Part shown: one piece after another, positions 24,922-32,247 of the stretch
How the letters are laid out: each line of letters opens with the position of its first letter
How positions within the stretch are numbered: position 1 is the stretch's first letter
NCBI GenBank assembly: GCA_028291055.1
Contig: JAQGIP010000097.1
Span: forward strand, 1 to 61,237
Reading direction: 5' to 3'
DNA: 61,237 bases
Source of the DNA: Caulobacter sp.
Lineage (GTDB): Bacteria > Pseudomonadota > Alphaproteobacteria > Caulobacterales > Caulobacteraceae
Program-made: the position numbers and the translations under genes
Notes under the pieces: generated by a model
Databases searched by the model: none
The model's input: the letters and a program-made list of their open reading frames with translations, nothing else
What the model was told of the DNA's origin: nothing

Positions 24922-26103
24922 ATGAGTTCCCGTGTCTTCCTGCCCTCCGGCGCCATGCGCACGACCGATTGGACAACGATGCCCGACGGCCGGGTGCGTT
25001 GCGACGTTTGCCCGCGCGAGTGCAAGCTGCATGAGGGCCAGCGTGGGCTGTGCTTTGTGCGCGCGGCCGAGGGCGGCGAGGTGGTGCTGACCACCTGGGG
25101 GCGCTCGTCGGGCTTCTGTGTGGACCCCATCGAGAAGAAACCGCTCAACCACTTCCTGCCCGGCACGCCGGTGCTCAGCTTCGGGACGGCGGGCTGCAAC
25201 CTGTCGTGCCAATTCTGCCAGAACCACGACATTTCCAAGAGCCGCCAGTTCGACACCCTGGCCGACCAGGCGCGGCCCGAGACCATCGCGGCGGCGGCGC
25301 TGGAGCTGGGCTGCCGCTCGGTGGCCTTCACCTACAACGACCCAGTGATCTTCTATGAGTACGCCATCGACGTGGCCGAGGCCTGTCATGCGGTGGGCGT
25401 CAAGACGGTGGCGGTGACGGCGGGGTCGATGAGTCCGGGGCCGCGCGAGGCCTTCTTCCGGCACGTGGACGCCGCCAATGTGGACCTGAAGGCGTTCACG
25501 GAGGACTTCTATCGAAAGGTCACCCGGTCCGAACTGGCGCCGGTTCTGGAGACGCTGGAGTATATCCGCCACGAGACCGAGACCTGGCTGGAGATCACCA
25601 CCCTGCTGATCCCCGGCGAGAACGACAGTCCCGGTGAGGTCGAGGCGTTGTGCCGCTGGGTGGTCGATCGTCTGGGGCCGGACGTTCCGCTGCACTTCAG
25701 CGCCTTCCATCCCGATTTCCGCATGCTGGACACGCCGGCCACGCCGCACGCCACCCTGGCCATGGCCCGGCGCATCGCGCTGGAGCAGGGCGTGCGCCAT
25801 GCCTACGTCGGCAATGTCCACGACCTGGGACGCCAGTCGAGCTATTGCCGGCAATGCGGCGAGCGGGTGATCGGGCGCGACCACTATGAGCTGTCGTCCT
25901 GGCGGCTGGACGCGGCTGGCGGCTGCCTGTCCTGCGGCGAGCCGCTGCCGGGGGTATTCGACGGGGCGCCGGGACGCTGGGGGCGCAAGCGCCAGCCGGT
26001 ACGGCTGGCGGAGTTCGACCGGGCGCGCCCTCAGACCGAGCCGGCGATCTCGCCGAAGGATTCCGTGGTGAAGCGGAAGGCCGCGAAGCTGTCGGACCAG
26101 TGA
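24922..26103 (+). CDS. amrS: AmmeMemoRadiSam system radical SAM enzyme (AmrS)
   Basis: A 393-residue radical SAM protein. The N-terminus has a Cys pair (CDVCPRECKL), as in pyruvate formate-lyase activase-like AmrS proteins. The radical SAM motif CNLSCQFC (CxxxCxxC) follows at about residues 92-99. Further on are TYNDPVIFYEYAIDVAEA, a NVDLKAF segment and a late Cys-rich region (CRQCGERVIG, CLSCGEPLPG) suggesting a zinc or auxiliary cluster knuckle. It is known to co-occur with Memo and AMMECR1 proteins, both encoded in the next gene. The reaction is unknown. The last 73 bases overlap the end of that opposite-strand gene. Confidence 0.9.
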   Translation: MSSRVFLPSGAMRTTDWTTMPDGRVRCDVCPRECKLHEGQRGLCFVRAAEGGEVVLTTWGRSSGFCVDPIEKKPLNHFLPGTPVLSFGTAGCNLSCQFCQNHDISKSRQFDTLADQARPETIAAAALELGCRSVAFTYNDPVIFYEYAIDVAEACHAVGVKTVAVTAGSMSPGPREAFFRHVDAANVDLKAFTEDFYRKVTRSELAPVLETLEYIRHETETWLEITTLLIPGENDSPGEVEALCRWVVDRLGPDVPLHFSAFHPDFRMLDTPATPHATLAMARRIALEQGVRHAYVGNVHDLGRQSSYCRQCGERVIGRDHYELSSWRLDAAGGCLSCGEPLPGVFDGAPGRWGRKRQPVRLAEFDRARPQTEPAISPKDSVVKRKAAKLSDQ

Positions 26104-27407
26104 TCGGCGGGCAGGCCGGCCTTCATCTTCAGTTGGCGGAGGAAGGCCGCGGGGTCGGGGATCTGGGCCCAGACGCTGGGTAGGAAGAGGCTTTGGCGGT
26201 CGGCGTCGCGGATGATCAGGCCTTCGGTGTCGGGGTTGAGGGCGGCGATCAGGTCGGCCTCGGAGGTGGCGGCGATGCGCCGGGGCGTGGACAGGATGGA
26301 GACGTGGATATCGAGCGCGTCCATCTCCGCGGGCGTTAGCGGTGGAAAGCGCGGGTCGCCGAAGGCCGATTGCCAGGCGTTGTCGGCCACATCGGCCAGC
26401 AGGGAGCGGTGGGCCAGGATCGAACCTCGGCAGCCGCGCAGACGCCCGGCGATGTTCAGCGTGACGAAGGTGGCGCGCTGGGCCAGCAGGGAGCGCGAGA
26501 TCTGGCCCTCGATGTTGAGCTGGGGCGGGGCGCCGCCATTGGCCAGGGACTGTTTGAGCACCGCGCGGACCACGTCCAGCAGCATCTTGCGCGCCGCCTC
26601 GTCGATGCGGGCGGTATGGGCGTATTCGAAGGCATAGGAGCCATAACCCACGACCCGGTCGCGGCCGCCCTGGGTGTCGCCGGAATTGCGCACGTCGAGT
26701 GCGGTGACGCGCAGGTCGCGCTGCTGGGCCTGTTGCAACAGGCCGGCGATGGGCTGGAAGCCGCAGGCCCGGTGGCCCTCGCAGACCTGGAGCTGAAGGC
26801 GTTCGATGCCGACGCTGGTCTCCTCGTCCTTGGTCCGGGCAGTGTCGTAGTCGTGAAAGTGGCTCAGGTCGGAAGAGACGATGATGGCGGTCTCCGGGCC
26901 GCCCCAGACCTGATCCAGGATCGCCGACACCTGGCCCGGCGCGGGCTGGCCCACCAGCATGGGCAGGACTTCGACGTCGCCAAGCGCGCGCTGGATGAAG
27001 GGCAGCTGGACTTCGAGGCTGTGCTCGCCGGCGAAGGGCTCGGCCATGACGGTGACGCCAGGCAGGGCGGCCACCGCATCGCGGGCGGCGCGGTCCACGG
27101 CGACGGGGCCCAGCGGCGTCTCCCAGGCGTCGGCGGGCGACAGCGCCACGCCGTTGAAGGCCATGCGATGGTTGGGGCCCAGCAGCATCACCCGCTTGAT
27201 CGCGCCCTTGCGTTTGGCCAGCAGGCCATAGGCCGCGCCGGCGATATCACCCGAGTAGACGTGGCCCGCATGGGGCGCGATCACCGCCTTGGGCTCGAGA
27301 TCGGGGGCCACGGCGCGCGCCAGGCTGGCGTCCACGCCGGCGGCAAGAACGTCTGCATCGGCGGGGTAGAAATGGCCGGCGACCCCGGCGGGCTGGGTGG
27401 TGGTCAT
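26031..27407 (-). CDS. amrB-amrA: fused AmmeMemoRadiSam proteins B (Memo-like) and A (AMMECR1-like)
   Basis: 458 residues containing two families. Residues about 1-265 are Memo-like, with GHFYPAD, IAPHAGHVYSG, LGPNHRM, EHSLEVQLPFIQ and SSDLSHFHDY, whose His/Asp/Cys positions match the Memo active-site-like cleft related to extradiol dioxygenases. Residues about 280-458 are AMMECR1-like, with TFVTLNIAGRLRGCRGSI (the signature RGCRG) and SAFGDPRFPPLT. The families are often separate genes; here one reading frame joins them. ATG 27407 begins right before the GHFYPAD strand. It converges on amrS and overlaps its 3' end by 73 bases. Confidence 0.9.
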   Translation of the reverse strand: MTTTQPAGVAGHFYPADADVLAAGVDASLARAVAPDLEPKAVIAPHAGHVYSGDIAGAAYGLLAKRKGAIKRVMLLGPNHRMAFNGVALSPADAWETPLGPVAVDRAARDAVAALPGVTVMAEPFAGEHSLEVQLPFIQRALGDVEVLPMLVGQPAPGQVSAILDQVWGGPETAIIVSSDLSHFHDYDTARTKDEETSVGIERLQLQVCEGHRACGFQPIAGLLQQAQQRDLRVTALDVRNSGDTQGGRDRVVGYGSYAFEYAHTARIDEAARKMLLDVVRAVLKQSLANGGAPPQLNIEGQISRSLLAQRATFVTLNIAGRLRGCRGSILAHRSLLADVADNAWQSAFGDPRFPPLTPAEMDALDIHVSILSTPRRIAATSEADLIAALNPDTEGLIIRDADRQSLFLPSVWAQIPDPAAFLRQLKMKAGLPADHWSDSFAAFRFTTESFGEIAGSV

Positions 27408-27489
27408 CGGGACGAGGCTAGCATCGGCGCCCACCCGCGCCAACGGCGCTCGCTGTCCGCGTCCGCGCAAATCGGCTAGGCGATCCGCC

Positions 27490-27891
27490 ATGACCATTTC
27501 CGAACCCCGCGTCGGCTGCGGCGCCGCCATCGTCATCGATGAGCGCATCCTCCTGATCCAGCGCCTTGCCGACCCGGAGGCCGGCGCCTGGGGCCTGCCC
27601 GGCGGCAAGGTCGATCTGTTCGAGCCCGTGCCGCGCGCGGTGGAACGCGAGATCGCCGAGGAGCTCGGCATCGTCATCCTCGCCAATGAGCTGCTGTGCG
27701 TGGTCGACCACATCGACCAAGATGCGGGCTACCACTGGGTGGCGCCGGTCTATCGGGTCGGCGCCTTCACCGGCGAGCCCAGGGTCATGGAGCCGGCCAA
27801 GCATAGCGGCGTGGCCTGGTTCGCGCTCGACGATCTGCCCTCGCCCCTGACCTCATCGACGGTCGCGGCGGTGCGCGCCCTCAAGGCATGA
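27490..27891 (+). CDS. Nudix hydrolase
   Basis: 133 residues. The Nudix box is complete: GGKVDLFE, seven residues, REIAEELGI, matching Gx5Ex7REUxEExGU, with the catalytic and metal-binding Glu residues present. WGLPGGK precedes it. Nudix enzymes split nucleoside diphosphates linked to another group, for example mutagenic dNTPs, ADP-ribose or NADH. The substrate is not determined; the small size fits a MutT or NUDT-like housekeeping enzyme. The gene is divergent from the Memo-AMMECR1 fusion with 82 bases between starts. Confidence 0.88.
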   Translation: MTISEPRVGCGAAIVIDERILLIQRLADPEAGAWGLPGGKVDLFEPVPRAVEREIAEELGIVILANELLCVVDHIDQDAGYHWVAPVYRVGAFTGEPRVMEPAKHSGVAWFALDDLPSPLTSSTVAAVRALKA

Positions 27892-27954
27892 GCGGCCGAC
27901 TGTGCTGAACGGCCGATTGGTGACAAGCTGGCCGCCTTGGGGAGGGGCGCTCGC

Positions 27955-29739
27955 ATGACCGATGCCGGAAGGGCGGCGACCTTTGCTCCCGCAGGCGTGG
28001 CCGCGCGGGTCAAGGCCGAACAGGTCGCCATCCTCTACCGCAACGGCGCCCAGCCGCTGATCGCCACCGTCGTGGCCGGGGGCGGGGTGGCCTATCTGAT
28101 GGTTAAGGCGGGCGGCATCGACCCGGTGGTCGCCGGCGGTTGGGTGGCGGTGCTGACCGCCTTCGCCCTGGTGCGGCTATTCCTGCGCGCCGCCTATCTG
28201 CGCCATCCGCCGCTGCCCACCGAGCAGGGGCGGTGGGCTGACTGGTTCACCCTGGGCGCGCTGGCGGGCGGCATCTGCTGGGGCGTGGGGTCGGTGATCC
28301 TGATGCCGCCCGGGCATTTCGATCTGCAGCTGCTGGTGGTGCTGGTGCTGACCTCGATCTGCGCGGCCACCGTGCCGGCCTTCGGCAGCCATCTGCCGGC
28401 CTTCTATGCCCTGTATTTCCCCGCCATCGTGCCCAGCGTGATCTGGTCGGCCTTCCAGAACGACCTGCGCCACTGGATCTATGTGGGGCTGGCCTGCCTG
28501 TGGATCCCGATGCTGGCGATGCTGGCGCGGCGCTATGGCCAGAACAATGGCGAAGCGCTCAGGCTCAAATACGAGAACCTGGAACTGGTGGAGAGCCTGG
28601 GCCAGCAGAAGGCCGCCGCCGAACAGGCCAATATCGCCAAGTCCCGCTTCCTGGCCTCGGCCAGCCACGACCTGCGCCAGCCGGTGCATGCGCTGGGCAT
28701 GTTCGTGGGCGCGTTGCGCGCGCACCGGATGGACGCCAAGGCGCGGCTGCTGGTCGACCATATCGAGGGCTCGGTGGGGGCGCTCGACAGTCTGTTCACG
28801 GCGTTGCTGGACATCTCGCGCCTCGACGCGGGGGTGATCGAGAGCCGGCCCTTCGCCATGCCCATCAACGGCATTCTGGCGCGGGTCTGCCGCGACCTGG
28901 CGCCCGAGGCGGCGCTGAAGGGCTATCGGCTGCGGCATGTGGACTGTTCGGCCACGGTGGTCAGCGACCCGGTGCTGCTGGAGCGGGTGCTGCGCAATCT
29001 GGTCGGCAATGCGGTGCGCTATACCCAGGGCGGCAAGGTGTTGGTCGGATGCCGCCGGCGGGGCGGACGGCTGGACCTGGAGGTGTGGGACACCGGCCCG
29101 GGCATCCCCGCCGACCAGCGCGATCAGATCTTCCAGGAATTCTACCAGCTCGGGAACCCCGACCGTGACCGGGCCAAGGGGCTGGGCCTCGGCCTGGCCA
29201 TCGTGCGTCGGCTGACGGAACTGCTCGGCCACCCCCTGACCCTGACGTCGGCGCCCGGCAAGGGCTCGATGTTCCGCGTATCGCTCGCACTGGCGAGCGA
29301 CGATGCGCCCGTTCCGGCGGTGGCGGGCGTCCCAGCCCGCGCGCTGGAGAACGGCCTGATCCTGGTGGTGGACGACGAGGCTGCGATCCGCGAGGCGATG
29401 GTCAGCCTGCTGGGCGGCTGGGGTCATGAGGTGATCGCGGCGGGATCATGCGCGGAGATGCTGGTCGCCCTGGCGGATTGTCCGCGCCGCCCTGACCTGA
29501 TCATCAGCGACTACCGGCTGCGCGACGGCGAGAACGGCATCGCGGTGATCCAGCGCCTGCAGTCGGAGTTCAACGAGGACATCCCCGCCGTGCTGCTGAC
29601 CGGCGACACCGCGCCCGACCGCATCCGCGAGGCGCGCGAAAGCGGCTATCCCCTGCTGCACAAACCCCTGACCAACGAGCGGCTACGCGCGGCCATCGCC
29701 GGCCTGGCGGCGGGGAACTGGGTGACCGCGAAGGCGTGA
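27955..29739 (+). CDS. hybrid sensor histidine kinase/response regulator
   Basis: 594 residues. The N-terminal part has about six hydrophobic segments (residues 33-52, 58-80, 98-118, 123-141, 148-165, 175-191) and no large periplasmic sensor. A coiled linker leads to the HisKA domain with phospho-acceptor His238 in SASHDLRQPVHAL, then the ATPase with N-box Asn352, DTGPGIP and GLGLGLAIVRRL. A receiver domain occupies about 465-590 with Asp519 in SDYRL. The SHDLRQP H-box marks a family with the receiver fused behind the kinase. ATG 27955 has GGGGAGGGG upstream. It converges on the NarL-type regulator with abutting stops. Confidence 0.9.
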   Translation: MTDAGRAATFAPAGVAARVKAEQVAILYRNGAQPLIATVVAGGGVAYLMVKAGGIDPVVAGGWVAVLTAFALVRLFLRAAYLRHPPLPTEQGRWADWFTLGALAGGICWGVGSVILMPPGHFDLQLLVVLVLTSICAATVPAFGSHLPAFYALYFPAIVPSVIWSAFQNDLRHWIYVGLACLWIPMLAMLARRYGQNNGEALRLKYENLELVESLGQQKAAAEQANIAKSRFLASASHDLRQPVHALGMFVGALRAHRMDAKARLLVDHIEGSVGALDSLFTALLDISRLDAGVIESRPFAMPINGILARVCRDLAPEAALKGYRLRHVDCSATVVSDPVLLERVLRNLVGNAVRYTQGGKVLVGCRRRGGRLDLEVWDTGPGIPADQRDQIFQEFYQLGNPDRDRAKGLGLGLAIVRRLTELLGHPLTLTSAPGKGSMFRVSLALASDDAPVPAVAGVPARALENGLILVVDDEAAIREAMVSLLGGWGHEVIAAGSCAEMLVALADCPRRPDLIISDYRLRDGENGIAVIQRLQSEFNEDIPAVLLTGDTAPDRIREARESGYPLLHKPLTNERLRAAIAGLAAGNWVTAKA

Positions 29740-30366
29740 TCAGGCGCTCGGAATAAGTTCGGCCGCCCGCGCGGCGTTGGCCGCCTGGGTGCGGTTGACC
29801 ACATTCAGGGCGCGGAAGATGGCCCCCACATGGGCCTTCACCGTCTTCTCGGCCAGGTCGAGCTTGATCGCGATCTCCTTGTTGGAGAGGCCGTTGGCCA
29901 GGGCGCCCAGCACTTCGATCTGGCGGCCGGTCAGGGCCTCGGTGCGGGCCCCGCCGCCGTGGGGCAGGGCGGCATCCAGCATCAGGGGCGGGACGTAGAC
30001 GGCGCCGGAGAGGACCAGGCTGAGCGCCGAGACCAGGGTGTTGGGGCTCGCCGACTTCGGCACATATCCCAGGGCCCCGAGGCTGAGGGCGCGGCGCACA
30101 TCGGCGGGATCTTCGGACGAGGACAGGATGACGATGGGCAGGCCGGGGCGGCGCGTCCCGAAGGCGGTGATCGCGGCCATGCCCCCGCCGCCCGGCATGT
30201 TGAGGTCGAGGAAGACCGCGTCGAGATCGGCGTTGGCCTCGAGCGCGGCCAGGCCGCTGGGGCCGTCGTGGGCGTGCAGGACCTCGGCGCCCGGCATAGC
30301 GCGGCTGAGCACCGCGGACAGGCCCTCGCGGATGATCGAGTGATCGTCGACGATCAGCAGTTTCAT
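29740..30366 (-). CDS. NarL/LuxR-type response regulator
   Basis: 208 residues. Receiver domain residues 1-120 with Asp8, phospho-acceptor Asp54 (VFLDLNMP), a Ser/Thr switch in VILSSSED and Lys in VPKSAS. The C-terminal LuxR helix-turn-helix covers about 145-205, with LTGRQIEVLGALANGLSNKEIAIKLDLAEKTVKAHV. ATG 30366 starts directly at the first strand (MKLLIVDD). Its stop abuts that of the hybrid kinase on the other strand, and its start faces the TPS operon across a 141-base region full of palindromes. It is the likely output regulator of the kinase and a candidate controller of the adhesin operon. Confidence 0.9.
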   Translation of the reverse strand: MKLLIVDDHSIIREGLSAVLSRAMPGAEVLHAHDGPSGLAALEANADLDAVFLDLNMPGGGGMAAITAFGTRRPGLPIVILSSSEDPADVRRALSLGALGYVPKSASPNTLVSALSLVLSGAVYVPPLMLDAALPHGGGARTEALTGRQIEVLGALANGLSNKEIAIKLDLAEKTVKAHVGAIFRALNVVNRTQAANAARAAELIPSA

Positions 30367-30410
30367 GGGCCGCATCATCGCCCCCCAGGCTCAGACCCCA
30401 CAATACCGCA

Positions 30411-30468
30411 GAAGTCCTAGGGCGAGACCTAGGACTTCAGTCCAATTTACGGACTGCCCAATTTGGGT
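30411..30468. promoter_or_regulatory. cluster of AGTCC palindromes between regulator and TPS operon
   Basis: A perfect inverted repeat, GAAGTCCTAGG and CCTAGGACTTC (30411-30421, 30428-30438) with spacer GCGAGA, is followed by CAGTCC-N7-GGACTG (30438-30456) and CCCA-ATT-TGGG (30458-30468). AGTCC appears four times in alternating orientation. NarL-type regulators bind short inverted half-sites, so this is the best candidate for their binding region, controlling the regulator gene, the TPS operon or both. Confidence 0.55.
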
Positions 30469-30507
30469 CGAAAACCCAGAACGCTGTTCTTGGATCGGGG
30501 CCATCGA

Positions 30508-32247
30508 ATGGGGCGAGTTGTCGTGAGGCGTTTGAGAGCCGGTGTCGCGGTGGCGGCGGCCGGGGCGCTGATGACGTTGCCGCTGGAGAGCCTGGCCCAG
30601 TCGGCCAGCCAGGTGACGCCCAAGGGCGGCCCGCCGGAAGCCCAGCACCCGCCCGAGCGCACCGCGCCGCCCACGCCGGCCAAGCGCGCCTCCACGGCGC
30701 CGCCGGGCTCGGAAAAGCTCAACGTCACGGTGGGTGACGTCTCCGTCGAGGGCGGCTTCCCGGAGTTGGCCGGGGCGACGGAGCGGCTGGTCGCACCGTT
30801 CCAGGGCAGGCGTGTGACGGTGGCGGCCCTCTACGACCTGGCCGCCGACCTGGAGAGCGCCTACGCCCGCGCCGGCTACATCCTGGTGCGCGTCGAGCCA
30901 CCGCCCCAGCACCTGGAGGACGGCGGCGTCTTCCACATGCGGGTGGTGGACGGCTTCATCGAGAGCGTCGACGTCGCCAAGGTCCCGGCGCCTCTGCGCG
31001 GGCCGATCACGGCGCGCATGGCCGGGGTGGTGGGCCGCCATCACCTTCGCCTGGGCGAGCTGGAACGAGCCTTGATGCAGGCCGCCGCCGTGCCGGGGGC
31101 GGAAGTGCGCTCGACCATCGTGGCCGGATCGGCGCCGGGGGCGTCGCGGCTGGTGCTGGAGGCGCTCTACCACCCGGTCACCGGCGGGCTGACGCTGAAC
31201 AACGGCCTGGGCTCGGCCTTCGACGATTGGTCCCTGGACGGACAGATCGCCTTCAATTCACCGACCGGGCATGGCGAGCAGGTCTATGCCTTCGTCTCCC
31301 TGGACCCCGACCTCAGCCGCGCCTTCCGGCGCGATGCGCCGCGCAAGGTGGCCGGCATCGGCGTTTCCATGCCCGTGGGCGGCTCGGGCCTGGAGATCAA
31401 TCCGGAGATCATCGCCTCCGACACCCGGCCCAAGGCGGGCGCCGGCGTCGTGCCCACGGCGGGCGAATTCCGCAAATACAGCCTGCGCGCCAGCTATCCC
31501 CTGGTCTCCAGCCGTACACGCACGGTCTCGCTGACCGGCAGTTTCGAGGTCGAGGACGAGCGCCAGACCGCGCCGACCTTCGGGGTCACCCTGAACCAGG
31601 ACAGCCTGCGCGTGGCGCGGGTCAGCCTGTCGTGGGATGAGGGCGTGGCCGGCGGCGGTTCGGTGCGCTGGATGGTGCAGATCAGCCAGGGCATCGACGG
31701 GCTGGGCGCGCGCACGCAGGCCGACGCGCTGGCCAGCGGCATCCCCCTGTCGCGGGCGGGATCGGCGCCGGACTTCAGCACGGTCACGGTCCAGGCCAGC
31801 TGGACCACCACCCTGCCCAAGGACTTCCGCCTGCAGCTGTCGGCCCGCGCCCAGGCGGCGCTGAACGGCGCCATGCCCTCCTCCGAACTGTTCTCGCTGG
31901 ATGGCCGCGACGCGCTGTCGTCCTTCACCGCCGGCGCGGTGGGCTCGGACGGCGGCTGGACGGTGCGCGCCCAGGTCAGCCGCACGTTTATCGGCAAGAT
32001 CGGCAGCAGCGGGCGATACGCCTTCACCCCCTACGCCTTCGCCGCCTACGGCCATGCCAGCTACGAGACCCCGACCCTGTTGCCCACCACCCACGCCACC
32101 GATGCGGGGCTGGGCTTCGACCTGCGTTTCGACGGCGGACCGGCGGGGCTCAAGCCCTTCGTCGGCATGGAGGCCGGCCGCCACACCGCCAACGGCCTGG
32201 AGCGCGACGACAGCCGCGTCGCCGTGACATTGGGAGTAAGGTTTTGA
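30508..32247 (+). CDS. two-partner secretion outer-membrane transporter TpsB (ShlB/FhaC family)
   Basis: 579 residues from ATG 30508. A signal peptide ends near ESLAQ (residue 31). A Pro-rich linker precedes a POTRA domain at about 72-152 (VTVGDVSVEGG, LAADLESAYARAGYILVRV), then a long beta-barrel region ending VTLGVRF with terminal Phe, normal for outer-membrane proteins. TpsB proteins thread their partner TpsA across the outer membrane. The next gene is the TpsA, with its TTG start overlapping this stop (TTGA). ATG 30508 is preferred over an upstream in-frame ATG-less stretch from 30463 because it puts the basic residues directly before the hydrophobic core. Confidence 0.88.
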   Translation: MGRVVVRRLRAGVAVAAAGALMTLPLESLAQSASQVTPKGGPPEAQHPPERTAPPTPAKRASTAPPGSEKLNVTVGDVSVEGGFPELAGATERLVAPFQGRRVTVAALYDLAADLESAYARAGYILVRVEPPPQHLEDGGVFHMRVVDGFIESVDVAKVPAPLRGPITARMAGVVGRHHLRLGELERALMQAAAVPGAEVRSTIVAGSAPGASRLVLEALYHPVTGGLTLNNGLGSAFDDWSLDGQIAFNSPTGHGEQVYAFVSLDPDLSRAFRRDAPRKVAGIGVSMPVGGSGLEINPEIIASDTRPKAGAGVVPTAGEFRKYSLRASYPLVSSRTRTVSLTGSFEVEDERQTAPTFGVTLNQDSLRVARVSLSWDEGVAGGGSVRWMVQISQGIDGLGARTQADALASGIPLSRAGSAPDFSTVTVQASWTTTLPKDFRLQLSARAQAALNGAMPSSELFSLDGRDALSSFTAGAVGSDGGWTVRAQVSRTFIGKIGSSGRYAFTPYAFAAYGHASYETPTLLPTTHATDAGLGFDLRFDGGPAGLKPFVGMEAGRHTANGLERDDSRVAVTLGVRF

